Below are positions 51,230-59,285 of a stretch of 64,000 nt of DNA, one piece after another. Position 1 is the first letter of the stretch; each line of letters begins with the position of its first letter. Made by a program: the position numbers and the translations under genes. Origin of the DNA: OCS116 sp051531935 (GTDB taxonomy: Bacteria > Pseudomonadota > Alphaproteobacteria > Rhizobiales > OSC116); NCBI GenBank assembly GCA_051531935.1, contig JAOPTR010000001.1, forward strand, positions 62,001 through 126,000, in the 5' to 3' direction. The notes beneath the pieces are model-generated. The model was not told the DNA's origin and did not search any database. It saw nothing but the letters and a program-made list of their open reading frames with translations.

Positions 51230-52108
51230 ATGTCATTGGCAACATTCGAAAACAAACCGGGCTACATCTGGATAAATGGCGAATTCGTTAAATGGAACGA
51301 AAGCTACGAGCACATTCTCAACCACGCCATGCACTATGGTTCAAGCGTGTTCGAGGGCGATCGCGCTTATAATGGCAAAATCTTCAAACTCGAAGAACAT
51401 ACCGAACGCCTGTTCAAATCTTCCGAAATTTTGGGTATGGAAGTGCCTTTCACCCAAGCCGAAATTAACCAAGCCTGTATCGACACACTTGAGAAGCAAG
51501 GCTTTAAAGATGCCTATGTGCGCCCCTATGTGTGGCGCGGTGTTGGCAATGGCTTGTCAGTAAATGCCCCAAGCAATAAAATTAATGTGCTTATCGCAAT
51601 GTGGGAATGGCCGAGCTATTATAGCAAAGATGAGCTAATGCAAGGCATCAAACTCTGCTATGCAGAGTATAAACGCCCCTCACCTGCAACCGCTCCGTTT
51701 AAAGCTAAAGCCGCAGGTCTTTATGTCATTTGTACATTGTCAAAACATAAAGCCGAAGCAAAAGGCTATTCAGATGCCCTCATGCTCGATTATCAAGGCA
51801 ATGTTGCCGAGGCCACATCAGCCAATATTTTCTTCGTAAAAGATGGCGAATTGCACACCCCAAAAGCCGATAGCTTTTTAAACGGCATCACCCGCCGCAC
51901 AATCATTAGCTTGGCAAATGATGCAGGCATTAAAGTGCATGAACGCTATATAAAACCCGAAGAATTGGCAAGTTTCAATGAGTGCTTCCTCACTGGCACA
52001 GCGGCCGAGGTAACTCCCGTTTCTGTAATCGAAGAGCATAATTACAAACCTGCAGAAGTCACATTGCAACTTATGGAAGCTTATTATAAGCTCGTTGGTA
52101 AAAGCTAA
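51230..52108 (+). CDS. ilvE: branched-chain amino-acid aminotransferase (IlvE-type), copy 1
   Basis: A 292-aa fold-type IV PLP aminotransferase that reversibly transaminates Leu, Ile and Val. Marks are NHAMHYGSSVFEGDRAYNGKIFKLEEH, the PLP lysine in the APFKAKAAGLYVICTLSK stretch, and EATSANIFFVKDGELHTP with the catalytic Glu, plus LNGITRRTII. AAGGAA lies ahead of the ATG. Stop is 16 bp before copy 2, so both are on one transcript. The two may differ in substrate (for example D-amino-acid or aromatic acceptors). Confidence 0.92.
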   Translation: MSLATFENKPGYIWINGEFVKWNESYEHILNHAMHYGSSVFEGDRAYNGKIFKLEEHTERLFKSSEILGMEVPFTQAEINQACIDTLEKQGFKDAYVRPYVWRGVGNGLSVNAPSNKINVLIAMWEWPSYYSKDELMQGIKLCYAEYKRPSPATAPFKAKAAGLYVICTLSKHKAEAKGYSDALMLDYQGNVAEATSANIFFVKDGELHTPKADSFLNGITRRTIISLANDAGIKVHERYIKPEELASFNECFLTGTAAEVTPVSVIEEHNYKPAEVTLQLMEAYYKLVGKS

Positions 52109-52124
52109 ATTGAAGGATATTAAA

Positions 52125-52994
52125 ATGACAAATACATCATATGACAACCTACCTGGTTATATCTGGATGAATGGCGAATTTGTAAAATGGGCAGATGCAA
52201 AAGTTCATGTAATCAACCACGCCATGCATTATGCAAGTAGCGTGTTCGAAGGCAACCGTGCCTATAATGGCGAAGTATTCAAGCTCGAAGAACATACCGA
52301 GCGCTTGTTCAAATCGGCCGAAATTCTAGATATGGAAATTCCATTTTCACAAACCGAAATCAATCAAGCCTGTAAAGACATTCTCACCAAACAATGTCTT
52401 AAAGACGCCTATATGCGTCCTGTTGTTTGGCGTGGTTCCGAACAAATGGGCATCAGCGCACAAGAAACCAAAATCAATGTCGCCATTGCCGTTTGGGACT
52501 GGCCAAGCTATTTCTCCATCGAAACCCAGATGAAAGGCATCCGCCTAACGGCAGCGCCTTATCAGCGCCCCGCGCCAGATACTGCTCCGTTCCGCGCCAA
52601 AGCCGCGGGTTTATATATGATTTGCACACTGTCCAAACATGCGGCCGAAGCCAAAGGTTTTGATGATGCCCTCATGTTAGATTATAAAGGCGCTGTTGCC
52701 GAGTCTACAGGTTCAAACATCTTCTTCATTAAAGATGGCGAGCTACACACGCCCGATCCATATTGCTTCTTAAACGGCATCACCCGCCAAACCGTCATTC
52801 AATTGGCTAAAGATGCAGGCATAAAAGTCAACGTCCGCACCATCCAACCAGATGAACTAGGCGATTTCGAAGAATGCTTCCTCTGCGGCACAGCCATGGA
52901 AATCATGCCCGTCGCCCAAATAGATGAGCACAACTACAAACCATCAGCCCTCACCCAACAACTCATAGAAGCCTATGTAAAGTTACACGGCTAA
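52125..52994 (+). CDS. branched-chain amino-acid aminotransferase (IlvE-type), copy 2
   Basis: A 289-aa tandem paralogue of copy 1, with the same blocks: NHAMHYASSVFEGNRAYNGEVFKLEEH, APFRAKAAGLYMICTLSK, ESTGSNIFFIKDGELHTP and LNGITRQTVIQLAKDAG. The start is ATG 52125 (MTNTSYDNLPGYIWM), with AAGGA seven bases ahead. Differences gather in the substrate-facing stretches (VWRGSEQMGISAQETK versus VWRGVGNGLSVNAPSN; EATSAN versus ESTGSN), which hints at different substrates more than at simple dosage. Confidence 0.92.
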   Translation: MTNTSYDNLPGYIWMNGEFVKWADAKVHVINHAMHYASSVFEGNRAYNGEVFKLEEHTERLFKSAEILDMEIPFSQTEINQACKDILTKQCLKDAYMRPVVWRGSEQMGISAQETKINVAIAVWDWPSYFSIETQMKGIRLTAAPYQRPAPDTAPFRAKAAGLYMICTLSKHAAEAKGFDDALMLDYKGAVAESTGSNIFFIKDGELHTPDPYCFLNGITRQTVIQLAKDAGIKVNVRTIQPDELGDFEECFLCGTAMEIMPVAQIDEHNYKPSALTQQLIEAYVKLHG

Positions 52995-52997
52995 TCA

Positions 52998-53031
52998 CAA
53001 AAAAAATGCTGCATGACATATCATGCAGCAT
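52998..53031 (-). terminator. rho-independent terminator (minus strand)
   Basis: Perfect 11-bp stem ATGCTGCATGA / TCATGCAGCAT, loop of four, with a T-run only on the minus strand. It therefore ends the DUF1456-pgsA transcript; the plus-strand aminotransferase pair has no T-run after the hairpin. Confidence 0.85.
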
Positions 53032-53059
53032 AATCATATATTACTAGTGTTATAATAAA

Positions 53060-53527
53060 TTACTCAGCATCAGGCCTGTGCTTCAAACGCAAACCATGCA
53101 AAAAATTACGCAAAATCTGGTCTTTGCATTGTCTAAAATGCTTATGGCCATCTTTACGGAAAAATGCGCTCAGTTCGTGGCTGCTCAACCTAAAGTCAGC
53201 CATATCCAATATATCTAAAATATCGTCACTCTGTAAGTTCAAAGCAATCTTTAACTTACGGAATGTAATATTATTGGTCATTTGTGTTTCAGCTTCAGGC
53301 TGCGCACCTTCACGTTTGCCACGGCGCTTATTAATAAAGCCGTTCAAAAAAGTTGCCAACATTTCATCGTCACAATTTTTAAAGTCTGGCGCGTCGTCTT
53401 TTTTCAGTAAATTACTTACCACGGCACGGTTAGCTTCAAAGTCAGCTTCGGCAAAAATCTCTGTCATGCCGCTGTCGCTAATGTCAAATGTGTAACGCAA
53501 GCTGCGTAAAATATCGTTATTATTCAT
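53060..53527 (-). CDS. DUF1456 (YehS-like) protein
   Basis: A 155-aa protein built of two similar halves: NNDILRSLRYTFDISDSGMTEIFAEADFE near the start and NNITFRKLKIALNLQSDDILDILDMADFRLSSHELSAFFRK later. This duplication and the FLNGF/FLHGL ends are typical of DUF1456 (E. coli YehS), a family of unknown function. ATG 53527 is chosen over the TTG two codons upstream. It starts 6 bp after the pgsA stop, so it is in one operon. Confidence 0.9.
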   Translation of the reverse strand: MNNNDILRSLRYTFDISDSGMTEIFAEADFEANRAVVSNLLKKDDAPDFKNCDDEMLATFLNGFINKRRGKREGAQPEAETQMTNNITFRKLKIALNLQSDDILDILDMADFRLSSHELSAFFRKDGHKHFRQCKDQILRNFLHGLRLKHRPDAE

Positions 53528-53533
53528 AGTCAA

Positions 53534-54103
53534 TCAATCTCTGTTAATCACATGTTGTATGCCAATACGTAAATAATCGTAAGCAGTATAAACAGTTAAT
53601 GCGGCAGCTAACCATAGCAAGGTTAGGCCAATTTCGGTATTGTATGGCAACACTTTGTCACCCGCTTCGCCAGCCAATAAAAAACCAAGCGATAGCATTT
53701 GCACAGTGGTTTTCCACTTTGCCAAGGTCGATACTGGCACACTCACGTGTAGCTGTGCCAAATATTCCCGCAAGCCAGAAAGCAAAATTTCGCGGCTTAA
53801 AATTATCACAGCAGGAATGATTGAAAAATTAGCCATGCCCACAGAACCGTAAGCGGCTAGCATAAGCAAAACAATCGAAATTAGTAATTTATCTGCAATC
53901 GGGTCAAGCATGCGCCCAAGGTCGGATTGCATATTCCACTTACGCGCAATATAACCATCCAAAAAGTCGGTAATGCCAGCGACAACATAAATGCCAACCG
54001 CAATCCAACGCGCTGTATCGCCTTCAAAATAAAAACAAATAATAATCGCAGCCACAGCTACAATTCTAAACATGGTTAGTATATTGGGAATGTTAAAGTT
54101 CAT
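53534..54103 (-). CDS. pgsA: CDP-diacylglycerol--glycerol-3-phosphate 3-phosphatidyltransferase PgsA
   Basis: Makes phosphatidylglycerophosphate, the first step to phosphatidylglycerol and cardiolipin, in the inner membrane. About 189 aa. The CDP-alcohol phosphotransferase motif is seen as DFLDGYIARKWNMQSDLGRMLDPIADKLL (D-G-x2-A-R-x8-G-x3-D-x3-D), followed by several hydrophobic helices. ATG 54103 (MNFNIPNILTMFRI) matches the family start; a GTG four codons upstream is the alternative and neither has a strong ribosome site. Co-transcribed with DUF1456. In many alphaproteobacteria pgsA lies near uvrC, as here (1.4 kb). Confidence 0.95.
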   Translation of the reverse strand: MNFNIPNILTMFRIVAVAAIIICFYFEGDTARWIAVGIYVVAGITDFLDGYIARKWNMQSDLGRMLDPIADKLLISIVLLMLAAYGSVGMANFSIIPAVIILSREILLSGLREYLAQLHVSVPVSTLAKWKTTVQMLSLGFLLAGEAGDKVLPYNTEIGLTLLWLAAALTVYTAYDYLRIGIQHVINRD

Positions 54104-54236
54104 AATCTCATTCACTCTGTTTGGGTAATTCCTTATACACTGAAAATATATAAGCGCGATATTTTTCTCGCAAATTAAAACACAAATTTTACATTTTTTA
54201 TATAGTCTTCAATTACAGATAAACAAGGAGGAAGAT

Positions 54237-54788
54237 ATGAAATATTTAATACTTATTTTTAGTGCATTTCTATTTCTGAATTCTTGCTCCGAAACATCAC
54301 AAAATTTAACTCAATTTACCTCCCCATTTGGCGGCACTTTCGCGGTTCGCCTGCCCGATCAAGTGCAGGTGACAGAAAACAGTTTCATCTATCAAGTAAA
54401 AATCGAGAACATAGAAAACGGATATTTCGAAACCAAACGCTATGTTTTCGAACGCATGAATTTCCACCCCTTCACACCTGTTTTTAAAAACCACCAATTA
54501 GAGTTTTTACATTTCGAATATTTCAACCTGCCACAAAAACAACGCGACAAAGCTTTTAAGTATCTTGCCGATTGGGACAAAAAAATCACAAACAACCCAA
54601 GTTTGTTCAAAGTCACCAACCAGCTCATTTTTGCAGTCTGCAAAAAACAGTCCATTGCCAAAGATAAATTGGTCACAACCATTTTCAACCGACTCAATAA
54701 AGATGACCAGTTCATCAAAATCTACGACAACCTAAAAAGCTTCAAAAACACAACAATCCCAGTAATAGCCTATCAAGAAATTTGCTAG
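54237..54788 (+). CDS. putative lipoprotein, unknown
   Basis: A 183-aa protein with a lipoprotein signal: hydrophobic MKYLILIFSAFLF then LNSC, giving Cys17 as the lipidated residue. The mature sequence is beta-rich and charged, starting SETSQNLTQFTSPFGGTFAV. No family recognised. Near-perfect GGAGG lies just ahead of the ATG. It is divergent from pgsA and is followed by the repeat cluster, with no obvious terminator. Confidence 0.65.
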   Translation: MKYLILIFSAFLFLNSCSETSQNLTQFTSPFGGTFAVRLPDQVQVTENSFIYQVKIENIENGYFETKRYVFERMNFHPFTPVFKNHQLEFLHFEYFNLPQKQRDKAFKYLADWDKKITNNPSLFKVTNQLIFAVCKKQSIAKDKLVTTIFNRLNKDDQFIKIYDNLKSFKNTTIPVIAYQEIC

Positions 54789-54920
54789 CTAAATCAAGAC
54801 ATCCAAAACCAAAACAAGCACGGGAACAGTCTTTTCACCGCAACCAAAAGTTCGCGCTACTACCGAAACTGTGGTAGTTAGCATTTACAAACTCGTTCCA
54901 ATCGCAAGCGCTTACCAAAT

Positions 54921-55447
54921 GGCACGTTGTGTGGATGAAAGAATTTGAACTTTGAGTTGGCGTGGTAAAAGAGCTGAGCCATCTCTTCGGCGAACTTGCC
55001 GACTGAGGCCGTCCGTTAGGACGTAGCAAGAGAGCAGAGCGAACGCACGCCAGTGCCACTAGAGAGGCGAAGCCGAACGTAAAAGATGAGACTTCCAGAG
55101 CGCCAACAAGCGCGCAAACTGTCTTTGTGCCGCAAATACTGGGCTATGCTCCTGCCCACACACTGGAAGTTTGCATTTATACGGTCGCTCACGCTCCCTG
55201 TTAGCACTTGCGTGCGCTCCAATCGCTTGCGCTCACTACGCTAGCCACCGCGCGTTAGCAGGCCGCGGCTTCGAACGTCATCTTTCGCGCTCACCGATTG
55301 GCACGTTGTGTGGATGCAAAAGCATGGCGTATTGCATTGGCGTGGGAAAATGGTTGAGCCGTCACTTCGGCGAACTTGCCGACTGAGGCCGNNNNNNACT
55401 AGAGAGGCAAAGCCGAACGTAAAAAAGCAAACTTCCAGAGCTTCAAC
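54921..55447. repeat. G+C-rich cluster of direct and inverted repeats, unknown type
   Basis: Two direct copies share GGCACGTTGTGTGGATG (54921 and 55300), then a 27-bp identical block at 54985-55011 and 55365-55391 (starts CTTCGGCGAACTTGCC), then ACTAGAGAGGC-AAGCCGAACGT (55058 and 55398) and ACTTCCAGAG (55091 and 55431). Between them 55163-55250 reads as a diverged inverted copy (CTGGAAGTTTGCAT... against the reverse of the CCAG end; CACTTGCGTGCGCTCC likewise). The cluster is far richer in G+C than its surroundings. The whole 54789-55475 region (687 bp) carries no supported gene; only a small ACTACC/GGTAGT hairpin near 54.87 kb precedes the repeats. Confidence 0.8.
55392..55397. other. assembly gap (6 N) inside the second repeat copy
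   Basis: Six N follow the GAGGCCG block. In the first copy 46 bases stand at the same place, so about 40 bases are probably missing here. The gap is evidently repeat-caused; real spacing is unknown. Confidence 0.95.
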
Positions 55448-55475
55448 AGCACCTCTCTCAAAAAAGCCACCCACC

Positions 55476-57350
55476 CTAGTTCTCATGAAAATGGTCATAA
55501 ATCTTCTGAGCCAAATTTTTACTAATGCCCTTCACAGAGGCAATGTTTTTCGCACTCGCAGCCGATACCGCCTTCGCACTACCAAAATGCAAAAGCAAAG
55601 CCTTTTTACGGCTAGCTCCAATAGTAGGAATGTCATCCAGCGGGCTTTTCACCAAAGCTTTACTGCGTTTCGCTCTATGTGTACCAATGGCAAATCTATG
55701 CGCTTCATCCCGCATTCGCTGCATGTAATAAAGCACAGGGTCATTGTGCGGCAGCATAAAATTACTACCGTCAGGCAAGTAAAACGTCTCGCGCCCCGCA
55801 TTGCGTTCAGGGCCTTTAGCAATACCAACCAGTATAATGTCAGTGATATTCAGTTCAGCAAAAACATCAACCGCAATCGACAATTGCCCTTTACCACCAT
55901 CCACAAATACAATATCTGGTTTTTGCGGAATCAAATTCTGCTTCGTCGGGTCATCCTGTTCAGCAAGCATGCGCTTAAAACGACGCGTTAAAACCTCACG
56001 CATCATGCCATAATCATCACCCGCCACAATGTCAGATTTTATATTAAATTTGCGGTATTGGCTTTTCAAAAACCCATCAACACCCGCACATACCATAGCA
56101 CCAATCGCATGTTGGCCAGATATGTGGCTATTGTCATAAATCTCAATTCGCTCAGGCATTTCCGTCATACCAAATTTCTCACCCACCTGCGAAAGTAGTT
56201 TTTTCTGGCTAGATGTATCGGCCATCTTGCGCCCCAAAGCTTCTTTGGCATTGCGCAAAGCTTGGTTTATCATGTTGGCTTTGTCACCACGCTGCGGGCA
56301 GATAATTTCAATTTTATGCCCCATACGGCTTGCCAAGGCATCAGCCAAAAGCGCCCCATCCACCATTTCATGCGATACAATTAACTGCTTAGGGCAAGGT
56401 TTATTGTCATAAAATTGCGCAATAAAGCTAGATAATATTTCAGGGTCTTCGTGGCTTTTATCCACTTTAGGGTAATAACATCTGTTACCCCAATTTTGCC
56501 CTGCCCGAATAAAAAACACCTGAATCGCCACTTCCCCACCTTGCGAGAAAAGCGCAAAAATATCGCCTTCTACAATTGTGCTAGGGTTCACACTATCATC
56601 ACTCTGTATCATGGTCAGCGCCGACATACGGTCACGGTAAAATGCCGCCAATTCATATTCCATCTCTTCAGAGGCTTTATTCATATTGGCTTGAATTTCT
56701 TGCTTAATATGGTTCGATTTACCTTTCAGAAAATCCGCTGCTTGGTCAACAAGCGCGTCATATTCATCAATCGCAATCTCACCGGTACAAGGCGCAGCAC
56801 ATCTTTTAATCTGAAACAATAAACATGGCCGCGTGCGGGCATTATAATAACTATCGGTACAAGTGCGCAGCAAAAATGCACGTTGCAAAATTGAAATAGT
56901 GCGGTTCACAGCACCAGTGGCCGCAAACGGCCCAAAATAATCACCCTTGGGTTTACGCGCACCGCGATGCTTGATAATCTGCGCGGCTTCATGGTCACGC
57001 TTTATTAAAATATATGGAAAGCTCTTATCGTCACGCAGTAAAATATTGTATTTAGGCTGCAGGCGCTTAATAAGGTTCGCTTCAAGCAACAGAGCTTCTG
57101 TTTCTGATTGTGTGGTTACAAACTCCATAGAATAAGTCTGCAAAATCATGTTCACAATGCGGTTAGACTGCGATCCAATTCTCGAATATGAAGTCACGCG
57201 GTTCACCAAGCTTTTGGCTTTACCAACGTAGAGTAACCGACCATCCTTCGCAAACATACGGTATACACCAGGCTTACTGGGCAGTGTCTTCGCATATTGC
57301 TTTATCAGTTCAGGGCCAGATATTGCCTCGCCAGTTTCAACTTCACTCAT
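55476..57350 (-). CDS. uvrC: excinuclease ABC subunit C (UvrC)
   Basis: Makes both incisions in nucleotide-excision repair. The 624-aa sequence has an N-terminal GIY-YIG nuclease (LPSKPGVYRMF, LLYVGKAKSLVNRV), a Cys cluster CTDSYYNARTRPCLLFQIKRCAAPC, a UVR domain (ANMNKASEEMEYELAAFYRDRMSAL) that binds UvrB, an RNase H-like 5' nuclease (IEIYDNSHISGQHAIGAMVC, FVDGGKGQLS) and C-terminal helix-hairpin-helices (GASRKKALLLHFGSAKAV). ATG 57350 overlaps the folB stop (TGATG), so translation is coupled. Downstream lies the repeat cluster, about 30 bp after the stop. Confidence 0.97.
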   Translation of the reverse strand: MSEVETGEAISGPELIKQYAKTLPSKPGVYRMFAKDGRLLYVGKAKSLVNRVTSYSRIGSQSNRIVNMILQTYSMEFVTTQSETEALLLEANLIKRLQPKYNILLRDDKSFPYILIKRDHEAAQIIKHRGARKPKGDYFGPFAATGAVNRTISILQRAFLLRTCTDSYYNARTRPCLLFQIKRCAAPCTGEIAIDEYDALVDQAADFLKGKSNHIKQEIQANMNKASEEMEYELAAFYRDRMSALTMIQSDDSVNPSTIVEGDIFALFSQGGEVAIQVFFIRAGQNWGNRCYYPKVDKSHEDPEILSSFIAQFYDNKPCPKQLIVSHEMVDGALLADALASRMGHKIEIICPQRGDKANMINQALRNAKEALGRKMADTSSQKKLLSQVGEKFGMTEMPERIEIYDNSHISGQHAIGAMVCAGVDGFLKSQYRKFNIKSDIVAGDDYGMMREVLTRRFKRMLAEQDDPTKQNLIPQKPDIVFVDGGKGQLSIAVDVFAELNITDIILVGIAKGPERNAGRETFYLPDGSNFMLPHNDPVLYYMQRMRDEAHRFAIGTHRAKRSKALVKSPLDDIPTIGASRKKALLLHFGSAKAVSAASAKNIASVKGISKNLAQKIYDHFHEN

Positions 57351-57733
57351 CAGCCTTGTCGTTTCTCCACGCTTACGCCCACAGCACCAACATGTATAAA
57401 TGCTTCGGGTTTTTCAATTTTCACCACAACGCGTTTTACCAATTTATCGAGCAAACAAATGTCAGCAATCCGCTCCGCCATTGTTTCCACCAAAAGCACA
57501 TGACCACTTTCAACATATGCTTCTATATCTTCGACAATAATTTTATAATTGACCACTTTCTCAATATCATCTTCGTAAGGTTGGCCTTGGTCAACAGCCA
57601 AATCAGCGCTGATAATCACCATCTGCTTACGGGCTTTTTCATGGTCAAAAATACCAATAGAGGCTTTAAGCTTCATGCCATGAATAAATACATGGCGTAA
57701 ACCCTTTTCAGAATTTGCAAAATTTAAGCTCAT
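57350..57733 (-). CDS. folB: dihydroneopterin aldolase-family protein FolB
   Basis: A 127-aa protein of the FolB/FolX fold: HVFIHGMKLKASIGIFDHEKARKQMV at the start, VVNYKIIVEDIEAYVESGHVLLVETMAERIADICL in the middle and VKIEKPEAFIHVGAVGVSVEK at the end. These contain the substrate-binding Glu (VETMAERIA) and catalytic Lys (KIEKPEA) expected in dihydroneopterin aldolase, which cleaves dihydroneopterin in folate synthesis. Coupled to uvrC by a TGATG overlap. Confidence 0.9.
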   Translation of the reverse strand: MSLNFANSEKGLRHVFIHGMKLKASIGIFDHEKARKQMVIISADLAVDQGQPYEDDIEKVVNYKIIVEDIEAYVESGHVLLVETMAERIADICLLDKLVKRVVVKIEKPEAFIHVGAVGVSVEKRQG

Positions 57734-57856
57734 ATTTATGCCCTCAATTCATCGCCAGAATCAGATGAAATTATCAATTAGAAGTCAAGATTATGAAGCC
57801 ATACACCAAAAATGTACAGCCAATCTTATCGTTGAATTCAGATAAAAGATAAAAAT

Positions 57857-58807
57857 TTATGACAGCGCAGTGAAGATGTAGAGCAAGTAAAGTGCCACAA
57901 ATCCACCACCCACTACAGCGCTAATTTTCTTCAAACGCGATATCACCAAATAAAGCATTATCGTTACGGCCAGCATAATCCAAATGTCAAAATTGACAAT
58001 AGATGCGGGCACTGCAACTGGGTGAACAATTGCCGTCAAACCCATAACCGCCAACATATTAAACAGATTACTGCCCAAAATATTACCAATCGCTAAATCC
58101 GATTCTTGACGTCTAACACTGGAGAATACAGCAGCAAGCTCTGGTAAACTTGTTCCCAAAGCCACTACAGTCAGACCAATAGTCGCTTCACTAATGCCAA
58201 AATCTCTAGCAATTGTTGTCGCTCCTACCACCAAGAAATGGGCTCCAAGTGGCAAGCCGATAATACCAAATATCAAAAAAGCTGCAATTTTCCAACCGCG
58301 TTTTGGCGCAGCGTCAAGTTCGTCTTCAATTTCAGAATAATCATACTCACCATTTTTCCGATTGGTTTTAGATTTTCTTGCTTCAAAATACAAAAACAAA
58401 ACAATACCAGCGAAGAGAATAACACCATGCCACCAAACAAATAGGCCAGTCAGCGTTAAAGACACAAAAACAGCCGATGCCAATAACACCACTTTCATGT
58501 TTTTGCGCACCTCAACATTGTCCGCGTTCATAGCAAAAAATATCGAAGGCAGGCCTAATACTAATAATATATTGGCAATGTTCGAGCCAACAACATTACC
58601 AATGGCAATGCCAGGCGTGCCTTTAAACGCGGCTTCCAACGATACAAAAAGCTCAGGAGCACTGGTGCCAAATGCGATAATGGTTAAACCAATAAGCAAT
58701 GGCGAAATTTTAAATTTAATCGCAAGGCTAGCCGCGCCAGAAACCAGAGCATCACCTGCAACCAGTAAAAGTATCAAACCGCCAATTAATTGAAAATATT
58801 CAAGCAT
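57857..58807 (-). CDS. Na+/Ca2+ exchanger-family transporter (YrbG/CaxA-like)
   Basis: A 316-aa inner-membrane cation exchanger with ten or so helices in two inverted halves. The alpha-1 repeat is seen as IAFGTSAPELFVSLEAAFKG...GNVVGSNIANILLVLG, the alpha-2 repeat as VALGTSLPELAAVFSSVRR...GNILGSNLFNMLAVMG. Acidic residues in the GTS-x-PE motifs bind the cation. A charged loop of about 35 residues (KSKTNRKNGEYDYSEIEDELDAAPKRG) lies between the halves. It likely exports Ca2+ against Na+ or H+. Monocistronic. Confidence 0.92.
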   Translation of the reverse strand: MLEYFQLIGGLILLLVAGDALVSGAASLAIKFKISPLLIGLTIIAFGTSAPELFVSLEAAFKGTPGIAIGNVVGSNIANILLVLGLPSIFFAMNADNVEVRKNMKVVLLASAVFVSLTLTGLFVWWHGVILFAGIVLFLYFEARKSKTNRKNGEYDYSEIEDELDAAPKRGWKIAAFLIFGIIGLPLGAHFLVVGATTIARDFGISEATIGLTVVALGTSLPELAAVFSSVRRQESDLAIGNILGSNLFNMLAVMGLTAIVHPVAVPASIVNFDIWIMLAVTIMLYLVISRLKKISAVVGGGFVALYLLYIFTALS

Positions 58808-58925
58808 ATCTAAAGCTCACATCCTTATATTCTGTAAGCAAGATATAAAGATTCTAATCACAACTACAAGGTACAAAACTTAAATAATTTGTAAATTGTT
58901 GGTGTTTTAAGGATTTTGGTTAATT

Positions 58926-59216
58926 TTATTGATTTACAATGTCCGTTGCAGGGTAACCTTGCGCCGCCAGTGCCGTTTTAATATCAAACAAACTACTGCT
59001 TTCATTATCGAATGTTAAAACAACATCGTCATCACCATCATTAAGAATCACTTTTTGAATGCCATCCAATGTCGATAGTATTTTGCGCACTTTATACTGG
59101 TCGGTTAAGCTCTGCATTTTTACAATCGTAAATTCAATTCGCACAATTTCAGCTTGTGCCATTGTCGAGAATCCAAGCATACATGCTAAAATGAAAAGTT
59201 TAAATTTGGTCATCAT
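58926..59216 (-). CDS. small exported HMA-like protein without the metal-binding CxxC
   Basis: A 96-aa precursor (95 if the second ATG is used) with a Sec signal ending MAQA-E. The mature part of about 72 residues has the ferredoxin-like layout of heavy-metal-associated domains: IEFTIVKMQSLTDQYKVRKILSTLDGIQKVILNDGDDDVVLTFD ... IKTALAAQGYPA. The GMTCxxC metal loop is replaced by KMQSLTDQY, so metal binding as in MerP/CopZ is not expected. It lies alone between the exchanger gene and ctaA. Function unknown; the heme A/oxidase neighbourhood may be coincidental. Confidence 0.65.
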   Translation of the reverse strand: MMTKFKLFILACMLGFSTMAQAEIVRIEFTIVKMQSLTDQYKVRKILSTLDGIQKVILNDGDDDVVLTFDNESSSLFDIKTALAAQGYPATDIVNQ

Positions 59217-59285
59217 AAATACGATCTTAAATCTTTAATTCACTGCATGTCTATAGTCTAATTACGTCCATCATAAGGCGATGCT

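Noticed and set aside
55308..55991. Reading frames through the repeat cluster and across the N bases
   Set aside because: They run through unknown bases and then opposite uvrC. There is no plausible start signal or protein character.
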